Below are positions 25,930 to 35,426 of a stretch of 64,000 nt of DNA, one piece after another; positions within the stretch are counted from its first letter, which is position 1, and each line of letters starts with the position of its first letter. The stretch is from Flavobacterium anhuiense (lineage in GTDB: Bacteria; Bacteroidota; Bacteroidia; Flavobacteriales; Flavobacteriaceae). The notes beneath the pieces are model-generated. The model ran no database searches. It was not told the DNA's origin and was given only the letters and a program-made list of their open reading frames with translations. Location: assembly GCF_004151235.1 (NCBI RefSeq), contig NZ_JUIV01000021.1, positions 1 through 64,000 on the forward strand, written 5' to 3'. Made by a program: the position numbers and the translations under genes.

Positions 25930-27334
25930 ATTTAAGTCCGTTAACTGAGACATTCACTGTTCCGTTTATTTTGATGAAAGCTATAATGGCCTGATTGGTT
26001 AGCTGAATTTTATCAAACTGGATATCTTCCATTTTTCCATTTACAAATACGCCCGGCATTGGCGAATAATTCTTCAGGTAGCTCGCCATGCTTTTTTTGC
26101 CTTCATCCAAATTCGGCTGAATAGAATATCGGCAGCTTTCTTCCATTTTTCTCAAAATGTAGCCTTGTGCAAGCCAGTTTGCTGTGCGCATCAATTTGCT
26201 TTTGGTGTCCAAAACATAATCTAATTTTTCAAAGTAAATTTCTTTTGCCTGAGCATTATATGAAGGGAAGCCATTCAGATAAAGTGTTCCATTGATAGAG
26301 CCTAAAACGTCTAGAGCAATTACCATTTTGCCATCTTTATGCCAGATAGAAACATTTTTTACAGTCACTTTTTTACTGCCAGAACCAAATTCCTGACCTG
26401 CAAAATTCTTGGTCATAATTTTAGAGGCATCTACATAACTTGAAATTGCGGCAATATTGGCAGAAATCTGATTTGGGATTTTGGCAACAGGTTTCAGAAC
26501 AATTTTACTTGCGCTATATTTTGATTCTGGCTGTTTGCCAACGATAGTTTCCATGTTGCATTTCATGCCCATGTCAAGCAAGAATGAATCGTTTTTAAGT
26601 TTGGCGTTTGTCGAATATATTTCGATCGGAACAATTCGAAGCCAGCTTTCGTAAGTGTCACTCATTTGAAAAGGGGTACAGATTTTTTCAACCGCTTGAA
26701 GAACATTAGGCTTAAAATCCATTGATTTTTCGATCGCTTCGTCTATTTTCTTTTCCAACTTGCTTTTAAAAATAGAAATAGCAGGATTGATCAAATACGT
26801 AATCGGCATATTTTTGCCAAATATTGTCATAGTAGGGCTTTCGTTCCAATCAAGAGATTTAAACTCTGTTTTTGTAGTCAGTTTCCAATTGGTTAGAGCA
26901 GTTTCGCTAGAAAGTGTTATAACTCCGTTTAAGTTAAATTCTCTAACATCGTACAATTCTACTCCCAGTTTTTTTGTGCCAATTCGGTACTTGATATTCG
27001 CTTTAAGCGGTAAAATGGTCTTGATTCTTTTGTCAAGATTTGAAGGGTCATTTTGAATCTTAATTGGAGCCTGTTTCCAGATTTTCATTTCGATATCATC
27101 GTCTTCGATGTTGTTGTCTTCATAAATTAAACCGTTAAGCAAAGAGTTGGTCTGATTTTCAATATCGCTTAATTTGATGGTTATAGGAAGGTTGATAAAA
27201 GAAGGATTGCTGTCATAAATTAACGGACTGGCATCGTCTGGTTCAGGTTTTAATGTTTCTAATTTTTGAGCCGATGAACAGCTCGTTAGTACCGCAAGTA
27301 CTATAAACATTGAAATAATAGAACTAAGCTTCAT
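25928..27334 (-). CDS. DUF4403 family lipoprotein
   Basis: The 468-residue protein starts MKLSSIISMFIVLAVLTSCSS, a lipoprotein signal with Cys19 as lipidation site. The body is a tandem beta-rich fold resembling DUF4403 (INLPITIKLSDIENQTNSLL near the start, WLAQGYILRKMEESCRYSI and VFVNGKMEDIQF near the end), which is related to lipid-binding tubular (TULIP-like) folds. No function is established. It probably faces the periplasm from the outer membrane. It is transcribed alone, convergent with the oxidase assembly operon and divergent from the ABC exporter. Confidence 0.82.
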   Translation of the reverse strand: MKLSSIISMFIVLAVLTSCSSAQKLETLKPEPDDASPLIYDSNPSFINLPITIKLSDIENQTNSLLNGLIYEDNNIEDDDIEMKIWKQAPIKIQNDPSNLDKRIKTILPLKANIKYRIGTKKLGVELYDVREFNLNGVITLSSETALTNWKLTTKTEFKSLDWNESPTMTIFGKNMPITYLINPAISIFKSKLEKKIDEAIEKSMDFKPNVLQAVEKICTPFQMSDTYESWLRIVPIEIYSTNAKLKNDSFLLDMGMKCNMETIVGKQPESKYSASKIVLKPVAKIPNQISANIAAISSYVDASKIMTKNFAGQEFGSGSKKVTVKNVSIWHKDGKMVIALDVLGSINGTLYLNGFPSYNAQAKEIYFEKLDYVLDTKSKLMRTANWLAQGYILRKMEESCRYSIQPNLDEGKKSMASYLKNYSPMPGVFVNGKMEDIQFDKIQLTNQAIIAFIKINGTVNVSVNGLK

Positions 27335-27511
27335 TTAAGATGATTTTTATTATGAGGTAAAATTACGAAAACAATCATATTTTATGTAAAAAGTGTAACA
27401 ATAACAAAAAAATGCAGTCTAATACAAAATAGGTAACAAAAGTATTAACTTTTTATTATCATAAATTACTTAATAAAAACGTTATTATTGTCTAAAAAAA
27501 ATAACAAAACC

Positions 27512-28213
27512 ATGATCGAAATTAAAGATTTACATAAATCCTATAAGATGGGAAGTTCAGAATTACATGTATTAAAAGGCATTAATTTTAATATAGAAGA
27601 AGGAGAATTGGTTGCGATCATGGGGTCATCTGGTTCTGGTAAATCAACACTTCTTAATATTTTAGGAATTTTGGATGAAGCCGATTCTGGAAGTTATATT
27701 TTGGACAAAACTCCAATAAAAAAATTAAACGAAACCCTTGCGTCAAAATACCGTAATAAGTTTTTAGGTTTTGTTTTTCAGTCTTTTAATTTGATTAATT
27801 ATAAAACAGCATTGGATAATGTTGCAATGCCTTTGTATTATCAAGGAGTTAAAAGAAAAGAGCGTTATGATATTGCAATGAAATATCTTGAAAAAGTAGG
27901 TTTGGGTTCTCACGCTCACCACTTGCCAAACGAACTTTCTGGAGGTCAGAAACAGCGTGTGGCTATAGCAAGAGCATTGGCATCAAATCCGAAAGTTTTG
28001 CTTGCAGATGAGCCGACAGGAGCCTTAGATACTAAAACTTCGTATGAAGTTATGGAACTTATTCAAGGAATTAATGATGAAGGAAAAACAATTTTGATTG
28101 TTACTCACGAGCCGGATATTGCAGCAATGTGCAAAAGAAATGTAGTCCTAAAAGATGGATTAATTATCGATGATAAAAAAGTAGAACAAGTTAGAGCTTC
28201 GTCTTATGTTTAA
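27512..28213 (+). CDS. MacB-type ABC exporter ATP-binding protein
   Basis: The ATPase has Walker A GSSGSGKS, Q-loop FQSFNL, signature LSGGQKQR, Walker B VLLADEPTG and the H-loop THE. This pattern and the 233-residue length match the LolD/MacB class. I chose the ATG at 27512 (MIEIKDLHKSYKM) over the TTG at 27488, because a near-consensus -7 motif TATTATTG overlaps that TTG (27483-27490). It overlaps the first permease by 8 bases. It should energise the two permeases downstream, and with the adaptor and TolC forms a tripartite exporter. The substrate is unknown. Confidence 0.93.
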   Translation: MIEIKDLHKSYKMGSSELHVLKGINFNIEEGELVAIMGSSGSGKSTLLNILGILDEADSGSYILDKTPIKKLNETLASKYRNKFLGFVFQSFNLINYKTALDNVAMPLYYQGVKRKERYDIAMKYLEKVGLGSHAHHLPNELSGGQKQRVAIARALASNPKVLLADEPTGALDTKTSYEVMELIQGINDEGKTILIVTHEPDIAAMCKRNVVLKDGLIIDDKKVEQVRASSYV

Positions 28214-29450
28214 TATTGAACGCTGGCAAGAAATATTTGAAGCCATTTCTAAAAACCGTTTAAGAACATTCTTAACAGGTGTTTCTGTGGCTTCGGGGAT
28301 TTTTATTTTGGTAATCCTGCTTGGTGCAGGTAAAGGTCTTCAAAACGGAATTGAAAAACAATTTGAACGTGATGCGGCTGGAATCATTGAGGTTTGGTCG
28401 GGAACAACGACTAAAGAGTACAAAGGATTGAATCCAGGGAGACAGATTCAATTTCGCAATAGCGATTACAATCAATCGGTTCAGAAATTTGAAGATAAGT
28501 TGGATCTTAGAGCTTCGACAAATAATTACTGGGGACAGGCTTTTGCTTACGGAAAAGAATCTGGAAGTTATCAGTTTAGAGGAGTAAATCCAGATTATGG
28601 CGGAATTGAAAATTTAACCATAGTGCAAGGCCGTTATATCAATGCTAAGGATTTGGAAAGCAACGCAAAAGTGGCTGTTATCGGGATGAAATTGAAAACC
28701 GATCTGCTTAAAGATAAAGAGGCAATAGGAGAAGAAATCCTGATTAACAATATCAACTTCAAAGTAGTGGGAGTTTTTACAGATCCAGGAGGAGAAAGAG
28801 AAGAAACTCGAGCTTATTTGCCATTGACTACAGTTCAGAAAACATTTGGCGGAGGCGATAAAATCAGCAACTTGTTTTTTACCTTAAAAAAGACGCAAGA
28901 TTATGATGAAGCCTTGGCTCAATCAGAAAAATTCACACAAGATTTAAAAGATTTATTAAAGAGTAAAAATGTTGTTGCGCCAGAAGATGATGGTGGTGTA
29001 GGGGTTTACAATTCGGTTAAAGATGCCAAACAGTTTTACGATTTAAATTTATATATCAGGCTTTTTTTCTGGTGGGTTGGTATATGTACAATTATCGCTG
29101 GTGTTGTTGGGGTAAGTAATATCATGCTTATTATTGTAAAAGAACGTACAAAAGAAATTGGAATTAGAAAAGCGCTTGGAGCTTCTCCTTTTTCAATTAT
29201 TACCATGATTCTTCACGAATCCATTTTTATCACGACCATCGCAGGTTTTGTCGGATTATTGGCCAGCCTTGCATTATTGGAATTTGTTGGGCCGATGGTC
29301 CAGAGTGAATATTTCAGAAATCCTGAAGTAGATTTTAGTGTAGCTTTAACTACTTTGGTATTACTTGTTTTTGCAGGAGCAATGGCAGGATTTTTCCCAG
29401 CCTACAGAGCAGCCAAAATTAAACCTATTGTAGCACTTAGAGACGAATAA
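28206..29450 (+). CDS. MacB-like ABC transporter permease (first)
   Basis: The 414-residue permease has one N-terminal helix (RLRTFLTGVSVASGIFILVI), a large periplasmic MacB-type domain (about 45-275) and three C-terminal helices. The FtsX segment contains IMLIIVKERTKEIGIRKALGA, the coupling loop shared with MacB and LolC/E. It overlaps the ATPase gene and ends 2 bases before a second permease. MacB-type transporters move substrates by mechanotransmission from the periplasm to a TolC channel. Confidence 0.92.
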   Translation: MFNIERWQEIFEAISKNRLRTFLTGVSVASGIFILVILLGAGKGLQNGIEKQFERDAAGIIEVWSGTTTKEYKGLNPGRQIQFRNSDYNQSVQKFEDKLDLRASTNNYWGQAFAYGKESGSYQFRGVNPDYGGIENLTIVQGRYINAKDLESNAKVAVIGMKLKTDLLKDKEAIGEEILINNINFKVVGVFTDPGGEREETRAYLPLTTVQKTFGGGDKISNLFFTLKKTQDYDEALAQSEKFTQDLKDLLKSKNVVAPEDDGGVGVYNSVKDAKQFYDLNLYIRLFFWWVGICTIIAGVVGVSNIMLIIVKERTKEIGIRKALGASPFSIITMILHESIFITTIAGFVGLLASLALLEFVGPMVQSEYFRNPEVDFSVALTTLVLLVFAGAMAGFFPAYRAAKIKPIVALRDE

Positions 29451-29452
29451 TT

Positions 29453-30718
29453 ATGTTTAAAAAAGATAATTGGGACGAGATTTTACAGGCCTTAACCGCC
29501 AACCCTTTCAGGACTATCCTGACGGCTTTTGGTGTTTTTTGGGGTATTTTTATCTTGGTAATTTTACTTGCTGCGGGTAATGGCTTGGAAAATGGTATTA
29601 AAAAAGGTTTTGATGGAATTGCAACCAATACCATGTTCATGTGGAGTCAGACTACTTCAAAAGCTTATAAAGGTCTGCCCAAAACAAGACGTTATGACTT
29701 TAGAAATAGTGATGTAACCGCTTTAAAAGCAGCATTGCCAGATTTGTTATATGTATCGCCAAGAAATCAATTAGGTGATTTTAACGGAACCAATAACGTG
29801 GTAAGAGGTACTAAAACTTCGGCTTTCACAATTTATGGAGATTATCCAGAGCTGATCAAACAGCAGCCAATGGATATCATTAAAGGAAGATTTGTAAATC
29901 AGCAGGATATTGAACAAAGAAGAAAAGTCTGTGTGATTGGAAAAGGGGTTATTAGCGAACTTTACGGTAAAGAAGAGGAAGCTGTTGGAACTTATATAAA
30001 AATTAATAGCATCAATTTTATGGTTGTTGGGGTTTATAAATCTAAACAGCAAGGAGGAAATGCAGAACAGGAGCAAAAGAATATTTTTATTCCTTTTACA
30101 ACCTTTCAGCAAGCCTTTAATTATGGTGATAAAGTAGGATGGATGGCGCTTACCGCGAAAGATGAAACTTCTATAACCGATTTAAAGCCTAAAATTTTAG
30201 AGATTATAAAATCATTACATTCTATAAATCCGACAGATGACAGAGCAGTTGGAAATTTTGATTTGTACGAGCAGTTTAACAAAGTGCAAAGCTTATTCAA
30301 TATTTTGAAAGTAATTGCCTATTTCGTAGGAACATTAGTTTTGATTTCTGGTGTAATCGGAATTTCGAATATCATGTTGATTGTGGTTAAAGAGCGTACC
30401 AAAGAAATCGGAATTAGAAGAGCTTTAGGGGCAACACCTGGAGCAATTAGAAGTCAAATATTAACGGAGTCTATATTTTTAACCATTATTTCAGGTATGC
30501 TCGGAATTGCTGTTGCCACAGGAATTATAGCAGTCTTAAATATGGCATTAGACTCGATGCCTGCAGATCAAAATACGATGTTTGCCAATCCGACAGTAGA
30601 TTTGGGAGTTGTATTTGTGGCATTAATTATATTGGTCGGATCAGGTTTGCTGGCCGGATTTATCCCAGCACAGACCGCCATCAATGTTAAACCTGTAGAT
30701 GCATTAAGAACAGAATAA
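29453..30718 (+). CDS. MacB-like ABC transporter permease (second)
   Basis: The 421-residue paralogue of the previous gene has the same layout: an N-terminal helix (FRTILTAFGVFWGIFILVIL), a periplasmic domain, and three C-terminal helices with IMLIVVKERTKEIGIRRALGA. The two permeases differ considerably in the periplasmic domain, so they probably form a heterodimer rather than act as two separate transporters. A periplasmic adaptor gene follows after 37 bases. Confidence 0.92.
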   Translation: MFKKDNWDEILQALTANPFRTILTAFGVFWGIFILVILLAAGNGLENGIKKGFDGIATNTMFMWSQTTSKAYKGLPKTRRYDFRNSDVTALKAALPDLLYVSPRNQLGDFNGTNNVVRGTKTSAFTIYGDYPELIKQQPMDIIKGRFVNQQDIEQRRKVCVIGKGVISELYGKEEEAVGTYIKINSINFMVVGVYKSKQQGGNAEQEQKNIFIPFTTFQQAFNYGDKVGWMALTAKDETSITDLKPKILEIIKSLHSINPTDDRAVGNFDLYEQFNKVQSLFNILKVIAYFVGTLVLISGVIGISNIMLIVVKERTKEIGIRRALGATPGAIRSQILTESIFLTIISGMLGIAVATGIIAVLNMALDSMPADQNTMFANPTVDLGVVFVALIILVGSGLLAGFIPAQTAINVKPVDALRTE

Positions 30719-30755
30719 ATTATCAATCAAAATAAATCGATTAAACCCTAGACAA

Positions 30756-31877
30756 ATGAAAAAAGGAGTAACCGTAACCATTTTAATATTTATCGCAGTT
30801 GTTTTTTTTGGAGCGCTATACTATTTATATGCTAAAAACCAAGAATCACCGATTGTATTTAAAACGGAAAAAGCAGAAATTAAAACTATCGTAAAAAATA
30901 CTATTGCGACAGGTAATATTCAGCCTGATGAAGAGGTTCTAATCAAGCCAAATATCTCAGGTATTATTGAAGAAGTGTACATTAAAGCGGGTGAAAAAAT
31001 CAAAGCTGGCGATATGATTGCCAAAATTAGAGTTGTGGCAAATGTTTCGAATGTAAGCAACTCTCAGAATCAGGTGCAGACCGCTAAAATAGCATTAGAC
31101 AATCAGGAAAAAATCTATAAAAGACAGAAAACATTATTTGAGAAAGATGTTATTTCTGCAAATGATTATGATGCTGCTTTGCTAGCTTACAATCAGGCAA
31201 AACAAAATTATTTGGCTGCAAAACAAGGTTTAGACATCGTTAAAACAGGAACAACTTCTTCTTTGGGAAGTTATGCTAATACATTAATTCGTTCTACAGT
31301 AAACGGAATGGTATTGGATGTTCCAGTAAAAGTCGGTAACCAAGTTATCGAAAGTAATAACTTCAATGAAGGAACTACAATTGCAAGTGTTGCCGATGTT
31401 GGAAGAATGATTTTCATTGGAAAAATTGATGAATCTGAGGTTGGAAAAATTAAAGAGAAAATGCCAATTGAAATTACAATTGGTGCAATCGAAAATAAAA
31501 AATTTGATGCAGTTTTAAATTATATTGCTCCCAAAGGAGTTACAGAAAACGGAGCAATCCAGTTTGAAATTAAAGCTCAAATGGTTAACAGAGATGATAC
31601 TTTTATTAGAGCAGGTTTAAGTGCCAATGCTTCAATTATTTTAGAAAAAGCAGAGAAAGTTTTGGCAATTAAAGAGTCTTTAGTTCAATTTGACAAAAAA
31701 ACACAAAAGCCTTATGTAGAAATTGAAACTGCTCCACAGAAATTTCAAAGAAGAGATTTGGTTCTTGGGGTGAGCGATGGAATCTACGTTCAAGTTAAAA
31801 GCGGCGTTAATGATACAGATAAAATTAAAATCTGGAATCAGGGCTTAATTAACGAAGGAGACAAAGAAAAAAAATAA
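30756..31877 (+). CDS. Periplasmic adaptor (membrane fusion) protein, first copy
   Basis: The 373-residue protein has one N-terminal anchor (about residues 5-24), a biotinyl/lipoyl-like half motif (ATGNIQPDEEVLIKPNISG), a coiled-coil hairpin (about 95-165) and a second lipoyl half plus beta-barrel (VNGMVLDVPVKVGNQV, about 180-200). This is the HlyD/MacA order. It should link the MacB-like permeases to the TolC-type channel. It ends 85 bases before the TolC gene, which has its own promoter motif. Confidence 0.9.
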   Translation: MKKGVTVTILIFIAVVFFGALYYLYAKNQESPIVFKTEKAEIKTIVKNTIATGNIQPDEEVLIKPNISGIIEEVYIKAGEKIKAGDMIAKIRVVANVSNVSNSQNQVQTAKIALDNQEKIYKRQKTLFEKDVISANDYDAALLAYNQAKQNYLAAKQGLDIVKTGTTSSLGSYANTLIRSTVNGMVLDVPVKVGNQVIESNNFNEGTTIASVADVGRMIFIGKIDESEVGKIKEKMPIEITIGAIENKKFDAVLNYIAPKGVTENGAIQFEIKAQMVNRDDTFIRAGLSANASIILEKAEKVLAIKESLVQFDKKTQKPYVEIETAPQKFQRRDLVLGVSDGIYVQVKSGVNDTDKIKIWNQGLINEGDKEKK

Positions 31878-31919
31878 GCTAATTTAAAAGGTTAAGGATC
31901 TTTTTGGTTTTAAAAATGT

Positions 31920-31927
31920 TAAATTTG
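31920..31927 (+). promoter_or_regulatory. Promoter -7 element of the TolC-family gene
   Basis: TAAATTTG matches TAnnTTTG, 35 bases before the ATG at 31963. It lies in the largest gap of the exporter cluster. Confidence 0.5.
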
Positions 31928-31962
31928 CGTAGTTCGGTTTACTGCGCCTTCATTAAAAGTAT

Positions 31963-33414
31963 ATGAAAATAAATAAATATAATAGTCTGGTTATAGCATT
32001 GTTATTTGGTTTTGGACTAACTGGACAGGCGCAATCAAAAAAATGGACTTTAGAAGAGTGTGTGAGATACGCACTTGAAAATAATATTACGATCAAGCAA
32101 TCTGAACTGGATTTGAAAAATGCCGATATTGATAAAAAAGTGGCGTTTGGTAATTATCTTCCATCTGTAAACGGGAGTGCTTCTCACTCTTGGAACATTG
32201 GTTTGAACCAAGATGTTACAACAGGTATTTTACGTAACCAAACTACACAATATTCTTCAATAGGATTAAATGCGGGAGTAGATATTTACAAGGGTTTGCA
32301 AAATCAAAATACTCTTAGAAAATCGAAATTATCAATAATTGCATCGCAATACCAATTGTTAAAAATGCAAGAAGATATTTCTTTGAATGTTGCTAGTGCA
32401 TTTTTACAGATTTTATCTAACAAAGAAGATTTGAAAGTTAAAAAAGAACAGTTGTCAATCGATGAGAAAAGATATGCTCGTTCAGAAGAAATGGTAAATG
32501 CTGGAACCATTCCACGTGGAGATTTGTTCGATTTGAAAGCTACTGTCGCAACAGATAAGCAAAACATAGCAGTTTCTGAAAACAACTTATTGATTTCTAA
32601 ATTGAGTTTAGCTCAGCTTTTACAATTAAAAGAATTTGCAGATTTTGATGTTGTCGACGATACAAATGCGATGGATGAAAACAATATTTTGGCTCAAAGC
32701 CCTATTGAAATCTACAATAAAGCAAAAGAAACAAGAACAGAGCTAAAATTAGCTCAGACAAATTTGGAAATTGCAGAAAAAAATGTTGCTATTGCCAAAG
32801 GAGCTTATCAGCCAACCTTGAGTGCTTTCTACAGTTTTAATACTAGAGCAAGTTATTCTGATATTGTAGTGGGTTCTACACCAAATACGGCAAATCCTAC
32901 TTCTCAAATTGGATATGTTCAGGGAACCAATCAGGCAGTTTTGCAGGATAATTATATACCGGTTGTGGGCAAAGCGGATCCAATTTTAGATCAGTTTAAA
33001 GATAATAAAGGACAATCTTTCGGATTCCAGCTCTCTGTGCCTATTTTTAATGGTTTCTCAGTAAGAAATAATGTAGAGCGCAATAAAGTAAGTTTAGAAA
33101 AATCTAAAATAGATTTAGAGCAAAAAAGTTTAGATTTGCAACGTAATGTTTATACAGCGTTTACAGATGCAAGAGGAGCTTTAAATACTTATGAATCGGC
33201 TACTGTAACTTTAGAGGCAAGACAGCAAGCTTACAATTATGCAAAAGAAAAATATGATGTAGGTTTAATGAATTCGTTCGATTTCACACAAGCTCAAACA
33301 TTATTGACTAATGCACAGTCTGATGTTATTAGAACAAAATACGATTACATGTTTAAAATTAAAATATTAGAGTTCTATTTCGGGATTCCAATTGTTCCAA
33401 TTATTACAAAATAA
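31963..33414 (+). CDS. TolC-family outer-membrane efflux channel
   Basis: The 483-residue protein has a signal peptide ending near TGQAQS, then WTLEECVRYALENN, the standard start of TolC repeats. The two halves have helical hairpins and strand segments (GNYLPSVNGSASHSWNIG; KGAYQPTLSAFYSFNTR), and the second repeat ends KEKYDVGLMNSFDFTQAQTL, a family signature. TolC proteins form a trimeric conduit through the outer membrane. It lies between two adaptor genes, which suits a tripartite exporter. Confidence 0.93.
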   Translation: MKINKYNSLVIALLFGFGLTGQAQSKKWTLEECVRYALENNITIKQSELDLKNADIDKKVAFGNYLPSVNGSASHSWNIGLNQDVTTGILRNQTTQYSSIGLNAGVDIYKGLQNQNTLRKSKLSIIASQYQLLKMQEDISLNVASAFLQILSNKEDLKVKKEQLSIDEKRYARSEEMVNAGTIPRGDLFDLKATVATDKQNIAVSENNLLISKLSLAQLLQLKEFADFDVVDDTNAMDENNILAQSPIEIYNKAKETRTELKLAQTNLEIAEKNVAIAKGAYQPTLSAFYSFNTRASYSDIVVGSTPNTANPTSQIGYVQGTNQAVLQDNYIPVVGKADPILDQFKDNKGQSFGFQLSVPIFNGFSVRNNVERNKVSLEKSKIDLEQKSLDLQRNVYTAFTDARGALNTYESATVTLEARQQAYNYAKEKYDVGLMNSFDFTQAQTLLTNAQSDVIRTKYDYMFKIKILEFYFGIPIVPIITK

Positions 33415-33420
33415 TTTATT

Positions 33421-34713
33421 ATGCAGAAAAAAACAGTTTATTCTTTATTAGGAGTTGCGGTTGTTATTATCGTGGCTTTGGTTGGTCTTTCTAAGGCTGG
33501 GGTAATAGGGAATAAGGACGAAGGAAAAGAAGTAGAAACTGCAAAAGTTACGGCATCAACAATTGTTGAAACAGTTTCTGCAACAGGAAAAATCCAACCC
33601 GAAATTGAAGTTAAAATTGCCTCGATGGTTTCGGGCGAGATTATTTCACTTAATGTAAAAGAGGGGCAGGTGGTTAAAAAAGGCGATTTATTGGTAAAAA
33701 TAAATCCAGATTTATATACCTCAGGATTAGAAAGATCTGTTGCAAATTTAGCTGGAACAAAAGCAAGTCTTACTCAATCTGACGCAAGTTTTAAAGAAGC
33801 AAAAGCAAATTATGAGCGTAATAAAATATTATATGACAAAGGTGTAATCTCAAAATCAGATTGGGATAAAGCCATTTCTACTTTTGAAGTTGCCAAAGCA
33901 ACAAAACAAAGCGCTTATTATAATGTTCAAAGCGCTTCGGCATCTGTTACAGAAGCTAGAGATAACTTAGGAAGAACAACAATTTATTCTCCTGCTGACG
34001 GAACTATTTCTGTATTAAATGTAGAACTGGGAGAAAGAGTTTTAGGAACGCAGCAAATGGCAGGAACTGAGCTTTTGCGTGTTGCCAACCTAAACAATAT
34101 GGAGGTCGAAGTTGATGTGAATGAAAATGATATTGTAAAAATTAAAATCGGGGATGAAGCAAATGTTGAAGTTGATGCTTACTTGAAAAAGAAATTTAAG
34201 GGAGTTGTAACCAGCATTTCTAATTCTGCAAGTACAACATTAACTTCAGATCAGGTGACGAATTTTAAAGTTAAAGTTCGAATCCTGAAAGAGTCCTATC
34301 AAGATTTGTTAGAAGGAAAACCAAGCACATATTCTCCTTTCAGACCAGGAATGACAGCTACGGTTGATATTGTTACAACTACAAAAACAAATGTTTTGGC
34401 AGTGCCAATTAGTTCTGTTGTAGTAAAATCAGACACTACAGCGGTAAAAGATTTTAAGGTTGAAGATCCAAATGAAGATAAAAAAGCGGCTCCAAAAAGC
34501 GATAAAAAATTCGAATGCGTTTTTGTAAAAGTTGGAGATAAAGCTAAGATTAGAATCATTAAAACAGGAATTCAGGACGATACTAATATTGAAGTAATGT
34601 CTGGATTAAAACCTGGTGATGTTGTTATCACAGGGCCGTACACAACAGTTTCTAAAGAACTAAATTCTGGAGATAAGGTAAAGCTTAAAAAAGCAGAAGC
34701 TCCAAAGAAATAA
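33421..34713 (+). CDS. Periplasmic adaptor (membrane fusion) protein, second copy
   Basis: The 430-residue HlyD/MacA-type protein has an N-terminal anchor (about residues 7-27), lipoyl halves (VSATGKIQPEIEVKIASMVSG and SPADGTISVLNVELGERVLG), a coiled-coil hairpin between them (about 100-175) and beta-barrel domains. It is longer than the first adaptor because of a charged insert near residues 345-365 (DPNEDKKAAPKSDKK). It starts 6 bases after TolC, so these two genes are one unit. Confidence 0.9.
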   Translation: MQKKTVYSLLGVAVVIIVALVGLSKAGVIGNKDEGKEVETAKVTASTIVETVSATGKIQPEIEVKIASMVSGEIISLNVKEGQVVKKGDLLVKINPDLYTSGLERSVANLAGTKASLTQSDASFKEAKANYERNKILYDKGVISKSDWDKAISTFEVAKATKQSAYYNVQSASASVTEARDNLGRTTIYSPADGTISVLNVELGERVLGTQQMAGTELLRVANLNNMEVEVDVNENDIVKIKIGDEANVEVDAYLKKKFKGVVTSISNSASTTLTSDQVTNFKVKVRILKESYQDLLEGKPSTYSPFRPGMTATVDIVTTTKTNVLAVPISSVVVKSDTTAVKDFKVEDPNEDKKAAPKSDKKFECVFVKVGDKAKIRIIKTGIQDDTNIEVMSGLKPGDVVITGPYTTVSKELNSGDKVKLKKAEAPKK

Positions 34714-34745
34714 TATAATACCACAATAATTTAAAATTTAATATT

Positions 34746-35420
34746 TTGTCTTTTATTCTCAATATCGAAACGGCTACTAAAAATTGTTCAGTATCTATTG
34801 CAAAAGATGGTCAAACTATTGTTTGCAGCGAATTGGCTGATGAAGGATATTCGCATGCCGAAAAACTTCATGTTTTTATTGAAGAAGTTATTGCAAAAGC
34901 AGGAATCTCAGCTCAGGATTTAAAAGCTGTTGCGGTTAGTCAGGGACCAGGCTCTTATACAGGTTTGAGAATTGGTGTTTCGGCAGCTAAAGGCTTGTGT
35001 TATGCTTTAAATATTCCGTTGATTGCTGTTGATACGATGCAGACTTTGGCGTCGCAAGCTGGAGTTGCAGACGGAAAAATTATACCTATGTTAGATGCAC
35101 GCCGTATGGAAGTTTACAGCGCCATTTTTAATTCTGATTTGACTATTGAAAGAGGTATTAAAGCCGAAATTATAGATGAAAATTCATTTCAGGAATATAC
35201 AGACAAACTTTACTTTGTTGGTGATTGTGCTGATAAGTGCAAAACTGTTTTAACAAAAAACAATTTTGTGTTTTTAGAAAACATTAAATACCCTTCGGCG
35301 CAAGCCATGAGTAAAATCAGTTTTGATAAGTATCAAATAAGCGACATTGTAGATGTCGCTTATTTTGAACCTTATTATTTAAAAGATTTTATTATTACTG
35401 CTCCTTCAAAAAAGGAATAA
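34746..35420 (+). CDS. tsaB: tRNA threonylcarbamoyladenosine biosynthesis protein TsaB
   Basis: The 224-residue protein starts with TTG, giving MSFILNIETATKNCSVSIA. It has the ASKHA-fold motifs ILNIETAT, VSQGPGSYTGLRIGVSAAKG (about 68-87) and LDARRMEVYSAIF. TsaB works with TsaD and TsaE to make the t6A modification at position 37 of ANN-decoding tRNAs. Length is normal. It follows the second adaptor by 32 bases and may be co-transcribed, although the functions are unrelated. It converges with the MscS gene 6 bases away. Confidence 0.93.
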   Translation: MSFILNIETATKNCSVSIAKDGQTIVCSELADEGYSHAEKLHVFIEEVIAKAGISAQDLKAVAVSQGPGSYTGLRIGVSAAKGLCYALNIPLIAVDTMQTLASQAGVADGKIIPMLDARRMEVYSAIFNSDLTIERGIKAEIIDENSFQEYTDKLYFVGDCADKCKTVLTKNNFVFLENIKYPSAQAMSKISFDKYQISDIVDVAYFEPYYLKDFIITAPSKKE

Positions 35421-35426
35421 TATTTT

